64,000 nucleotides of DNA from Gracilaria gracilis (taxonomy: Eukaryota > Rhodophyta > Florideophyceae > Gracilariales > Gracilariaceae): assembly GCA_030374805.1 (NCBI GenBank), contig JARGSG010000105.1:1-64000 (forward strand), given 5' to 3'. The translations under genes and the position numbers were made by a program. Positions 10,069 to 19,718 of the stretch are shown piece after piece (within the stretch, counting starts at the first letter, position 1; each line of letters begins with the position of its first letter). Under the pieces are notes generated by a model that saw only the letters and a program-made list of their open reading frames with translations, was not told the origin of the DNA and did no database searches.

Positions 10069-10230
10069 TGATAAGAGGTGTCCGGGGGTTGATTACTTAA
10101 CTACAAGCCTGTACTAAGGGTGGTACAGTTCGAAAACAGAAGTAGGGATAGCACTTTCATCAACTATCTATGCGGCGCCCCATCCAAAGTAAACAAACGT
10201 CTCTCTCTCTCTCTCTGCGGCTACCCCTCT
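10069..10230 (-). repeat. Repeat flank upstream of 5S-like copy 2
   Basis: Carries TAAGTAATCAACCCCCGG just upstream of the 5S start, as in the other two copies, and further similarity to 4620-4720. A CT microsatellite occupies about 10200-10216. Confidence 0.5.
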
Positions 10231-11901
10231 GACCTAAGAATCGAAAACGCAATCGAGTTCTCCGAAGAGCATCCCTTCGAAAGGAGATGAGATAAAAAGC
10301 AACCTTAAGCAATTCAGCCTGGCTTTACTCTCAAACACGATTGTTCAACGTGTGGCGGGGTCTGCAGTGCATGCATACCACGATTTTGCTCCCGTTTTTT
10401 CTCCCTATCTATCAGAATGTGACAATGCCCCGCCGTTCAGATTGATTACAAATGAAGTGGAGCCTCGGAGACTAAAACGGTTTACGTCCAAGCCTCCTGC
10501 CATGCCATACCGCGGTGGATCAGTCCACAAGTACTCGACTTGCGATTCCGGAGCCTGATAACAACGCGAGACAAGTTAGGGAGGTCTGTGAGCGATTAGA
10601 GTCACATCAGAGACTCCAGGAGTGATAAACCGCAAGTGCATTTGTCGTGCTCCTTTCGAAATGTGGCCTTGATTTGCCTTTGTTAATTGATACGCGTTGA
10701 TACGGCATATAAACGGTTCGGAGATCAATGCATCGCAACTTACTGACCTCCGAACTGATGGAAAGTGCGAGCTCCACTCGTAGAGTCCGCTCGAGATCTG
10801 CCAAGTAGATCCCGTGACCCCAGACTGTTTGCTGAAAGCGAAGGACGGGTCTTCTTCGACATATTTGCTCGAATTATTTGAGAGTTGTTCATATAGCGGA
10901 GACATGAACACGATATGCATCCTAGGAGAAGCGTTCGGGCTAAGTAGCGTGCTGACTGCGGCAACTACGCAATTTAGATAAGAGGAACGTTCAACGGCCC
11001 TGGATTCTCGTTCTTCGAAAATCGTCTGCCCATTGGGCCTGTACAAGGAAAGCTTCGGCATTCCTTCGAGCTTTGAAGAAAACCTTCTATGGTTTGATCG
11101 TCACATTTCCCGTGAACTTGAACAAGTTGTTCCTCAGTGGTTTGATCAAGTTACTTCTTGTAGTTCTTTCGTTTCCAATCTTGATGAGGCGTGTGTGTAT
11201 GGCATGTCGAATTGCTGCGAGTATTGTGCGAACATAAACAGGCCTGCCCTCATTCAATACCAGCGCTAGTTAACCAGTTTGGTGATTCCCGAATCGGCTG
11301 GGCGAACACACTTGCAGTAAGTTAATAGCTCCGCATGCAGTGCATGAGCATCACACATAATGTCAATTTCAATGTCTAGAAGAAGCCCCCGTCCATATTC
11401 CTCTGTTCACCGCCACCTCAAAGCACACCCATACCTTCGTAGTCTTCAAACCTAGAGCAGCTCTCTGGACAACCGCGTGAACGTCCCAGAAAGCGATACT
11501 TGCTCTTTATGAAAGCTAGGATGTTGGCTCGGAACGGAACGTTCGGAATCACAACCCGTTCTCTGCGGGTAGAGGTGGTGTGAGGGTTAAAAGCAAACTG
11601 TCTGGCTTTCTGCATGAGAATTACAATTGCACTGCTTCCGCTATGTTCATCCCATGGAGGACGAAGTGGTTCCGATCATTGTTTTTTCGCAGTTGTAGCA
11701 AAATATTTCCACGCACTTCCGAGCCACAGCGTGTAATCCTACTACCTCCACTTAATGCTGTGATCGCTGTTCCTTGACATCCGCGAATGCCTGACCTTGT
11801 CCGTGGTCTGTCAATAACAATAACTGTTGCAGCAGAGAAGAAGACTGCATGATCAAATGCTTTCTCTAATTGACCGAATTCCGGCAAGTACCTGAAGAGT
11901 T
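10231..11901. other. Long intergenic stretch, no supported gene
   Basis: The longest frame is 161 codons on the minus strand (11061-10576). It has no recognisable motif, signal or repeat partner in the window and uses codons like the surrounding spacer, so it is not called. Nothing else was recognised. Confidence 0.4.
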
Positions 11902-12789
11902 TTACATGCGAGGGATCATGTTGTGATTACCACTCGGGACATGCAACGTTTCTGGAGGTTTTAGCACTTCACTAGGACGACCGCTGAACTGTGACAATAC
12001 CTTATCATTCAAGGCCGCCGCAATCACCTGTACACGGTAATGAGTTTCCAGGTTCATGCCCTTTAGTTCATTCGCGGTCGAGAGTATGTGACGCGCTTGC
12101 AATATATACGATTCAAAAACTTGCGTTGACTTCTGCAGAGCTTTTTGTGCATGAGACTCTTTGAGCTCGGAGGATTCTGTTTCGTCGTCCTCGGACACGG
12201 ACCATTCAATTTGCTTTGAAACTTGTGGAGCAATATTCTCCCATGCTTCAAGCTCTTCCTGACACGCTTGCTCAAGCGCTTCCATTTGGTGGATGCGGTT
12301 GTCTATTTCGCTCTTCTCTGGGTTTTCTTTCCATCCTTCCATCTGGGATTTGTTGCATTGTTCCACGAAACTGGTCACCCGATCCATTATATGCCCCTTG
12401 GTAAGTTCGACTTGCAGACGCTCGTCAGTCGGTTTGTCCGCGTAATTGGTTCGAAGCTCTTTCTCTAGCGTCAGTTCGACGAGCCGCAATGCTCTCTGTG
12501 GCTGAGAAAGATTGACGTCGATCTGTTTGTGCAGCGGTTCTCGTAGCACTCTCTTTCCCTTCGAGGTACTGGCGCATGCGCTCGCAGCGGTTGACACGCG
12601 AATGCGCGGCGCTTGGTATGGCTTTTCGATGGCGCGTTGAGCCGTGGGCAAAAGGTTGGTACGTTCTCGCAGCGGGGGAATCGGTGGTAGTAACGAAGAT
12701 TTCAACGACGCAGAGACAACGGATGTTCGACGCTTCCTCGTTCGCTGAAACTGGAAGGCGCCGATGTCGATTGACTGGCGCGGCCTCAT
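11902..12789 (-). CDS. Coiled-coil protein, possible DSN1/Mis13 kinetochore subunit
   Basis: 295 residues. The N-terminal 75 are basic with short RKRR and SLLPPIPPL stretches. Residues about 100-190 are helical with heptad character and end in RIHQMEALEQACQEELEAW. A Ser/Glu/Asp-rich patch follows (SVSEDDETESSE), then a second helical block starting KALQKSTQVFESY. The layout (basic KRRTS segment, two helical blocks, a KxLQxxxxVF motif before the last helix and a short C-terminal tail) resembles the DSN1/Mis13 subunit of the MIS12 kinetochore complex, which links centromeric chromatin to NDC80. The resemblance is weak at residue level, so this is a suggestion. What is firm is a conserved-looking, single-exon, coiled-coil gene. 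Confidence 0.6.
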   Translation of the reverse strand: MRPRQSIDIGAFQFQRTRKRRTSVVSASLKSSLLPPIPPLRERTNLLPTAQRAIEKPYQAPRIRVSTAASACASTSKGKRVLREPLHKQIDVNLSQPQRALRLVELTLEKELRTNYADKPTDERLQVELTKGHIMDRVTSFVEQCNKSQMEGWKENPEKSEIDNRIHQMEALEQACQEELEAWENIAPQVSKQIEWSVSEDDETESSELKESHAQKALQKSTQVFESYILQARHILSTANELKGMNLETHYRVQVIAAALNDKVLSQFSGRPSEVLKPPETLHVPSGNHNMIPRM

Positions 12790-13622
12790 GATGGGGAGAG
12801 ATGAGCGGTTTCTGCAGCTTCACGCAAAGCACGAAGCGAACGGTACAACGAATTCGGGAAGTGAAGTGGTGACCTTGTCCAGGGAATCGAAAGGAAACGA
12901 ACCTCAAGTTGTGCACATGGTGTTTCGTTTCGGTGGTGGGGGTTGGGGTGCAATCTCTCCAAAACAGGGCTCGCAAATTTCAAATTTGAAACAGCCAGTC
13001 AAAGCCTACATTTCAAATAATCTCTACCATTGCTATATATACCTATACCGCGACAAGAAAACTCTGGGATGGCCTCTGCGAGTAGACTATCTGCGACCAC
13101 GAATGCCACTCAAGGAGCGACGATGCCAGGGGAGGAGAGCTAGTAGTGCCGCCTGAACAATGATACTCCTCTGTATCTGAAGAGTCTTCACTGACGACGC
13201 ATACTTTAATTCCTCGTACGCATGGGTTGGCTAAAGACCCGACGACCTGTAACACTTCTATGCCCCAGCGATTTAACGATAATACTGAAGTGGTCGTCTA
13301 GTTGTGGATGAAATGTCGGCTTTGCACTAAAACGGTACACAGTGACGGGAATATGTACGGAGGACGCCACACATTCTGCATGGTGTTAGGCTGTCTCGGA
13401 ATTTGTGTTGATACAAAGAGTAGGCATGTACTGTCACGCAAGTAAGGTTATGAAGAACACAAAGAAAGACAGACAATGGTAATGATAATGATTGGTATTT
13501 ATCGAGATACAACTCTGGAACGAGTATCCGCAAGTCTAGAAAGTCACAGATATAAGCATGCACCAGGGTTAACTGCACTCAGTTTGTTCGCAGCTCCCTC
13601 GTTATCAGATCAAAAATCGTTC
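12790..13622. other. Intergenic between two minus-strand genes
   Basis: No gene. Probably holds the promoter of the 11902-12789 gene at its left side and the 3' end of the Cys-rich gene at its right side. Confidence 0.45.
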
Positions 13623-15446
13623 TCACTTCTTACACACCTTCCTGGTGCACATCTTCTTTCTGCAACCTTTCTGTTTGCATTTCGCCCAGCGCTCCTTCTT
13701 CTTACTCCCGCATGGGTACTTCTTGTTCACAAATCTTGAACAAAGCTTCGGAAGTTTCTTAAGCAAACCAGCGGTACCCTTTGGCTTCGCAGCATTCTTG
13801 GGGAATGGGAAATTTCCCGGGAGAGAAAACCGTGAACCGAAAATACAAGGATGGGATACTTTCTTCTTCTTGTAGCAAACGTAGTCCACGGGAACGCTGT
13901 ATTCGCACATTCCCGCTTCTTCCTCAACCTCGGAACATTCGGTTTGCGTCTTTCTACATGTCTTCGGTTTCTTGCACCGATCCGGGAGATTTCCTCTGCA
14001 AGGACCACCCTTTACGACTTGCTTTTCACAAGTACCCACAATACAACCATTAACACATGCTTTGTCTGAGGGCAACGGAACATTGCAAGGAGCTGAAACA
14101 GTTTTCTCCTCAATCTTGTAGCATTTGCCATGATCAGCACTGTAGGTCACATTCGACGTCCGTGAAGTGGGGGAGAGCGATGATGGACCTTCCGGTACCT
14201 GGGCTCTGTAAACCGCGACTTGATGAATAGAGTAGAGGGTCCTGCAGCTTGACTCAAGCAGTTCGAAACAGTATCTCTTCAATCCTGGCGAGACAGGCAT
14301 GTAGCGCAGTTGTCGGCAATCATGGCACACTTGAACTGCACATGCTGTAGAATCAAACATATCGGAAAACAGTTGACAATTCACATCGGAGTATCTGCAC
14401 TCCTCTTCGTCGAATAGTGAAGCAAGACAACGGGCATTACTGGCAAACATATTGCTATCCTCGAACGGCCTGGGGGTGGGAGAAGGTGTGGGAGATACTG
14501 GAGCGGTTGGTGAAGCTGCCGGAGAAGATGGTAGACTCTCAACTGATTTGGCGGTGTTAGGCCCAATGCCTGGAGGACATTCAGTTTCAACTTGGCGTTT
14601 GTATGTTTTCGAACACTGCCTGAGTTTGTATTTGCCAACGCAGTCATTGCACTTCTTTGATGGGCGCTCGCAGGGCTGCATAACAGTTTCATATTGACAC
14701 GGGGTACGATCAAAACCTTCACAAACCTTTGGCACGCACTTCACATTGACCTGTTTCTTCTTGCAGACTTTCTTGCGATCGGCCATGTTCTTGTCACATG
14801 GCTTTGTCCGCTTCTCCGTCCTAGTACAGATCGCCGGTTCCTTCTCGATTTCTTGGCACATGGGGACTCTTTGACCAGCACACGCATACTTCTCTTTAAC
14901 TCTCTTCGTACACAACTTTGGAGAAGATGTTGCCACCTTACATTTTCCGCTCTTCTTGCGACCGGAACAGATTTTACCGCATGCGTATCGCTTGGTCTCG
15001 CATCCTCTCCATTTGTTGAAATGTGAAGACTTCCTCTTTTTCTGAGAGCGAGGACGATGTCTACGTGGTTTCTTCTTGTTCTTCTTCCCTTTGTTCGAAT
15101 CTTTTCTCTTCTTGTTGCGTCCCTTCTTCTTTTTCTTGGCATTCTTCTTCTTCTTCTTCTTCTTCGTCTTCTTCTTCTTTTTCTTTGCTGACCTCTTGCC
15201 TTTCTTCTTGTGAACGCTCACTTCGTCAAGTGTTGTAGAAGAATTCTGAAACTGGGCCACGGCATCTATGGAGTAGATTGGCTTGGGATCGAACCGACCG
15301 GGAGGAAGAAGATCAGACGAAACCGGAGCAATGTAGTCTTGTTGAGCCAAAGAAGAGTCGGGCGCTACAGGACGAGAACATGTTATAGCCAAAGCAATAA
15401 CATAGAAGCTGAACAAAACGAAGAACGCTTCAACACGAGAAGTCAT
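13623..15446 (-). CDS. Secreted Lys-rich and Cys-rich protein
   Basis: About 607 residues from the ATG at 15446, preferred over 15488 because it gives a clean signal peptide (MTSRVEAFFVLFSFYVIALA). Residues about 80-140 are an extreme Lys cluster with many KKK runs. Two Cys-rich regions follow, separated by a Pro/Ser-rich linker (SPAASPTAPVSPTPSPTPRP): one with about 25 Cys in pairs spaced 4-15 residues apart, and one at the C-terminus ending RKKMCTRKVCKK. No catalytic motif is visible. Secretion, positive charge and dense disulfides suggest binding to an anionic matrix such as sulfated galactan; this is inference. The Lys runs are coded by a long AAG/AAA track, so part of the length may vary by slippage. 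Family not recognised. Confidence 0.72.
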   Translation of the reverse strand: MTSRVEAFFVLFSFYVIALAITCSRPVAPDSSLAQQDYIAPVSSDLLPPGRFDPKPIYSIDAVAQFQNSSTTLDEVSVHKKKGKRSAKKKKKKTKKKKKKKNAKKKKKGRNKKRKDSNKGKKNKKKPRRHRPRSQKKRKSSHFNKWRGCETKRYACGKICSGRKKSGKCKVATSSPKLCTKRVKEKYACAGQRVPMCQEIEKEPAICTRTEKRTKPCDKNMADRKKVCKKKQVNVKCVPKVCEGFDRTPCQYETVMQPCERPSKKCNDCVGKYKLRQCSKTYKRQVETECPPGIGPNTAKSVESLPSSPAASPTAPVSPTPSPTPRPFEDSNMFASNARCLASLFDEEECRYSDVNCQLFSDMFDSTACAVQVCHDCRQLRYMPVSPGLKRYCFELLESSCRTLYSIHQVAVYRAQVPEGPSSLSPTSRTSNVTYSADHGKCYKIEEKTVSAPCNVPLPSDKACVNGCIVGTCEKQVVKGGPCRGNLPDRCKKPKTCRKTQTECSEVEEEAGMCEYSVPVDYVCYKKKKVSHPCIFGSRFSLPGNFPFPKNAAKPKGTAGLLKKLPKLCSRFVNKKYPCGSKKKERWAKCKQKGCRKKMCTRKVCKK

Positions 15447-16863
15447 TGCGCCTCGATTGAAACCATGCGATAAGACGGATGGCGTCAAGATCGGAGGTGC
15501 AGGTAAAGAAACAGGACATGGGTGCGAAACTCAAACTGAGAGTGGGGACTTTATATGCTGCGGCAGCGAATTAAGACTTGGGGAAGTGAGGTGAAGCATA
15601 TTGAGATTTGTGATGAGCGTTCGTGAGTTAAGAACTTGACTCAAGAGGCGCCCGCTCGCGACCATTGGGGACTGGGTCACAATCATGAATAAAGAAGAAA
15701 CATGTTGAAGAGCAAGTTTTAATGTAAAGTATGCCCCGTTGATGATGGGCGCCATTATTGAGGAACAGCATTGTGTTCACGGAGCGTGCGTGAGAAATTG
15801 CGGACTAAAACAAGAATTGGACAGGATAGCGTGAGAGCTTGTCGAGTGAGGAATCGTCGGTGGTGTACGCCGTGATTGCTCTCGCAAACATGGTCTCGAT
15901 AGATGTTGAGGTTGATGGTGAGTTCAAGATGGAATTAAGATACATGCGAAGTGCAAAAGAACGCCAAAGTGGCGGCAAGGAAGCACAATGGTTGTTGTTG
16001 AGTGTTGTTAAGTTTCTTCGCAGCTTGTGATAGCAGAGTAGACAGCAGTGCGCGCATGCACCGTGCGTTAAGTTCTCAAATGTGGATAGGGGATGAGCGA
16101 CATAGATACTCAAGGACGAGTGTCGTAAGCGTAGATCGGAAGACACTGGGCAAGTCTAGACCATCATGGTACTTTCGGCTTGGCGGGAAGCTTTCATTGT
16201 ACAGTATTGCTCGATTCGCGGTGCTGATGTTGCTGATGTTTCGCTACAGTGTGTGATGAGGTATCACAGTGCATCAGAATGTTGTTTACGAAAATTGAGA
16301 CGCTAACGCACATGCTCAACAAGTAGTCAGCTCTGTAGCCTTGAAGAGGACGGTTGGGCACCATCCGTTACGTCTGGACCACAAGCCCCTACGCTTCAAG
16401 ACCACGTGTCTCAGTTTGGTTGTATTTCTTGTTTGTCCGCGAAGCGATAAAAGTACTGCTAGAGACACGCTCTCTGAAAAGAATGACATCAATGACCAAG
16501 CTGATCTTGAACGATCTGTGAATGTGAAACGGATGGGGTGTGGTCAAGAAAGGGAAGTATGATCAATGCGTGATCTCGCTCGGTGAAGCGTCAAACTGCT
16601 TCCAAAGTTTGGAATCCAAACACGCTCGAAAAATGCATGCTTGATTTTGCATCCTGCATGCATCCACGCCCACAAGACGCAGCCGACCAGATTCACCGAT
16701 AGCTTCCCAGCGCACTCGCACGGCGCGCGTCTCTCTACAACGTTACCCTTGGTATACCGCGTCCGTTACCAACGGTAAAACGCTACCTGTCGTCACCGCC
16801 AGCCATCTTGGTGAACTATAAAGGTACCGACCCAGCTGCTCAGCGAAAAGCGCTAACTGCGCA
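15447..16863. other. Intergenic, promoter side of two divergent genes
   Basis: No gene. Close to the right end, near 16758-16775, lies GTTACCAACGGTAA, and a TATA box follows at 16817. Confidence 0.45.
16816..16823 (+). promoter_or_regulatory. TATA box of the zinc-finger membrane protein gene
   Basis: CTATAAAGG about 45 bases before the ATG at 16864, with an MSA/MYB-like ACCAACGGTA about 50 bases further upstream. Position fits a short 5' leader. Confidence 0.45.
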
Positions 16864-17548
16864 ATGCCATTCCGCTGCAAATGGCACTTCTCCAGACGCG
16901 CTTTCTGCGCGCCAGTTCTTCCTGCGGGCGGGACACATTCGCATTCTGCTGCTTGCGTGCGACGACCTTGTGTTGCTGTGGTTGACTGGCCTTTTGCGGC
17001 GCTTCCTATCGGCAGTCTTATTACCGCTGGTGGTATGTTTTCAATTATACTGGCGCTTTTGAATCAACCAGTGAGTGAGTGTGAGCGAGCGTCTCGTTTC
17101 TGACTCACCTTGCGCCCCGTATTTTTCTCTCGTTCGTTCTTTCAGTCTCTATTGGCATTCTTGCCGCCACCTTTGAAAACATGCTTAATGTCATATACAG
17201 GCGAAGAAGATTGGTAAGAATACCTAACCCACATTACTTAACTATGAGCGACATTCAATCCGACCCTACCGCCACTAACAAAAATAAATGCATCATTCAA
17301 AACAGGTAGACTATTCTGACGATGAACTCTGTGCTTACTGCTCCGGATTTGGAACCGTGCGCTGCGAAGTATGCAACTCCCGTGGCGCAATTTTTGTCGG
17401 CCTGACCTACTTCCAGCGAGTATGCCCCGCTTGCAACGGGAACAAGCGCGAAAGATGCAGAAGATGCACCGGAAGCGGAAAGAGCGGAATGAAAAAGTCC
17501 TACACTCAACTCGAGCAACAACAACCCCCAGATAATTCACTGCAATGA
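16864..17548 (+). CDS. DnaJ-type zinc-finger membrane protein, three exons
   Basis: Best model: exons 16864-17074, 17146-17213 and 17306-17548, giving 173 residues. Introns of 71 and 92 bp have good signals (GTGAGT...TTTCAG and GTAAGA...AACAG), and the phases agree only with this set. The N-terminal 45 residues are basic and Cys/Ala-rich, compatible with a plastid transit peptide. Hydrophobic segments follow in exon 1 (SLITAGGMFSIILALL) and exon 2 (SIGILAATFENML). The C-terminal 80 residues hold four CxxC pairs in DnaJ style: CAYCSGFG, CEVCNSRG, CPACNGN, CRRCTGSG. Plant relatives with two membrane segments and such a finger (ORANGE, PSA2/BSD2-like) act in plastid protein folding or carotenoid and photosystem biogenesis; that role here is inference. 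Two overlapping donors (GTGAGTGAGT) could shift the frame. Confidence 0.65.
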
Positions 17549-17968
17549 GGAAGAGAAAAAAAAAGTTGGCCAAACCCTTCCGCTGCATTCTTGACTACAA
17601 AGCTGTACCGTATTCTTCACTACATACTGTGTGCGCTTCTGAGTTCACAAGCATGAGCGCAAGCACTTTGACGAAATGTAAACAACAAGAGTTCACTGAT
17701 GAGCATCGTGCGTGAGTCTCAAGCCATCCAACAAGACATGTGTTTCTCTTATTCTCTTCCGCCCCGGCGCAAGCAATTCGACGAGCGCATCGGCTACAAC
17801 AAAACCTACGCACAAGCAGCGAAGATGAGAAATTTGACACTGCGTTCACTAGCAACACCAATAATGCCGAAGCTCAGCAGTAACAACAAAAAAGGAACAA
17901 CAGCGAACCACCTCCCCCTCCTCTGTGGCGAATAAAAAAGAAAACAGCCAAACCACTAACAGGAGCGC
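17549..17968. other. Spacer between convergent genes
   Basis: A 78-codon plus-strand frame at 17699-17935 has no motif and is not called. Probably the two 3' UTRs. Confidence 0.45.
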
Positions 17969-19579
17969 TTAGCGCTGTCCATATGGCTCCTTGAGTGCAT
18001 CCCGAAGCACAGGAACGTTGGGCACAGCGACAGTGCGGTGCTTCTTGACAAATGCAACGGCATCCTCCAGTTCCATACCTTTGACCCAACACAAGTACGA
18101 CACAGCGCACGCTGGCGCTCTGCCCATACCCGCAGTGCAATGAATATATACCTTCCTGCCTTCGTTTATGAGGCCCTCCAGCGCACGCGTAGCACTCTTC
18201 AATTTGACTCGGAGCGAGTCACGATCAAAGTCGCGAATCTGATGGCGCACAACCTTAATGTCATGCTGAGCATAGCGCTGCAGCAAAAGCGGCCACTGAA
18301 TGGCGCGATGCTCAAAATCCTCATCGGTCTGCACGTTGAACACAGCAGTGACGCCAGCACGTGCCATCTTATCGATGTCGTGCTCACTCTGCGGGTACGG
18401 GCCGATAAACATGTTGGGCGGCACCTCATCGAACAACAAATCGGACACAAAATTGAGGTCGCGCAGCACACGTTCACCATTGACGATGGGCTGCGCTTCG
18501 TCAAACAGCGCGCGACGGTTGGGTTCCCGTTCCCACAGTTCGTGCTTGGTCTGCATATTGACGAGGATATACCTGTAAGAAAAGGTGGGCACGAGCGGCG
18601 CATGCCACACAGTGAGGTGCCACTTTCTGCCCTTGACGTCGGTCTCCAGCATCTCGACCGGGCCCAGCTGCATGCGCGTGGGCCCCGGTTTGAACCAGGC
18701 ACCGATCTGCGGCAGATCACCCGTGACGTGCATGAGAGCCTCCTCCGGGGCGGGGTAGTAGATGCTAAACTTCAAGCAAACCTTCTCCCAGCGCTGCTCC
18801 CACACCCGCGGCAGCGTCTTGTCGGCGGGACAGGCGACGCGATTCGGGCCGGCCTCCCAGCGACGGGTGCCGTCAGCGCGCCTCGTAAAGTACTTGTACT
18901 CAAAGGACTGCGCCAGGGTGGCGCGGGGGATGCGCATGACGAGCTCGAAGAGGTCGTCGCCGACGGGGGTCATGGGCGGCGAATGCACTTTATTCCACTG
19001 GCCGAGCTCGGGGATGCTGCCGAGCATGTACAGCGACTCGCCGGCGGCGACGCGGTACTTGATGCGGAAGGTTAGCGGCTCCAGATGGGGCGGGGGCACA
19101 TGGGCGTGCGTGGTGCTGGCGACGAGCCTGGCGGCTGCGATAGCAAGCGGATCGGAGACGGGCGGCCTGGCAACGGGGGCGCGCGCGGGGGTAGGCGGCG
19201 GGCTAGCGGCCAGGTGCGCGTAGTGCGACTGGGAGGAGGCATTTCCGTTGGACACATGAGCGGGGACGCGGTGCTCAGCGGCGCAGGCCCACACGAGGTC
19301 GAGCGCGAAGCGCGGGGGAGGGTCGATGGGCAACAGGGCGACGTGGTTGGCGCCGGGCTCCCAGCTCAGGCGGCCGTCGGCGGCGCGCACGCAGAACTTG
19401 AACTCGAAGCGCGCCGGCGCAGCGAACGGCGGCGGCGGCACGTCGACGGTCCACACGTGATTGGATGTCCACTCGCAGCGGCTCCCCCGCGCGGGGTCCC
19501 ACTTGCCCAGCGCGTCGATGCTGCCCACCAGCAGCAGCTCATCTCCGAACGGCAGCCGACGCTGCACGCGGAAGCGCAT
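17969..19579 (-). CDS. Laforin-like glucan phosphatase with three CBM20 modules
   Basis: 536 residues. Three starch-binding CBM20 modules stand in front of a dual-specificity phosphatase. CBM20-1 is about residues 1-100 (LGKWDP, WEPGANH), followed by an Ala/Pro linker; CBM20-2 about 168-265 (LGQWNK, WEAGPNR); CBM20-3 about 267-375 (IGAWFK, WEREPNR). Each keeps the two sugar-binding Trp (27/73, 195/241, 295/349). The phosphatase (about 380-536) has the general-acid loop IRDFD (Asp450) and the active site HCTAGMGRAPA with nucleophile Cys481 and Arg487. Such enzymes remove phosphate from starch or glycogen chains so that amylases can act; here the substrate would be cytosolic floridean starch. 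Domain order is that of animal and protist laforin, but the active-site signature is the plant SEX4/LSF type. The start lies 139 bp downstream of the stop of the preceding gene on the same strand. Confidence 0.88.
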   Translation of the reverse strand: MRFRVQRRLPFGDELLLVGSIDALGKWDPARGSRCEWTSNHVWTVDVPPPPFAAPARFEFKFCVRAADGRLSWEPGANHVALLPIDPPPRFALDLVWACAAEHRVPAHVSNGNASSQSHYAHLAASPPPTPARAPVARPPVSDPLAIAAARLVASTTHAHVPPPHLEPLTFRIKYRVAAGESLYMLGSIPELGQWNKVHSPPMTPVGDDLFELVMRIPRATLAQSFEYKYFTRRADGTRRWEAGPNRVACPADKTLPRVWEQRWEKVCLKFSIYYPAPEEALMHVTGDLPQIGAWFKPGPTRMQLGPVEMLETDVKGRKWHLTVWHAPLVPTFSYRYILVNMQTKHELWEREPNRRALFDEAQPIVNGERVLRDLNFVSDLLFDEVPPNMFIGPYPQSEHDIDKMARAGVTAVFNVQTDEDFEHRAIQWPLLLQRYAQHDIKVVRHQIRDFDRDSLRVKLKSATRALEGLINEGRKVYIHCTAGMGRAPACAVSYLCWVKGMELEDAVAFVKKHRTVAVPNVPVLRDALKEPYGQR

Positions 19580-19718
19580 GATGGCCGCGCCGCGCTGCAG
19601 CCGTCGTCCGCGCCGCGCGCGCCGCCTCCAAGCACAGCCGCCGCCGCCGCCGCCGCCTCGCCCCCGGCGCCCGCAGCTCCAACCGCAGCCGCGCCGCCAA
19701 ATATCTGCGCGCTGCCAA
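19580..19718 (-). promoter_or_regulatory. Short promoter of the glucan phosphatase gene
   Basis: Only 139 bp separates the upstream stop codon from this start. On the minus strand it carries CTGATTGGCAGC (inverted CCAAT box) and GATATTTGGC. Its GC-rich triplet repeats continue those of the neighbouring coding sequence. Confidence 0.35.

Noticed and set aside
10576-11061. 161-codon minus-strand frame
   Set aside because: No motif, no signal, no repeat partner and no codon bias different from the spacer; length alone is not enough.
17699-17935. 78-codon plus-strand frame
   Set aside because: Lies in the 3' spacer of two convergent genes and has no motif.
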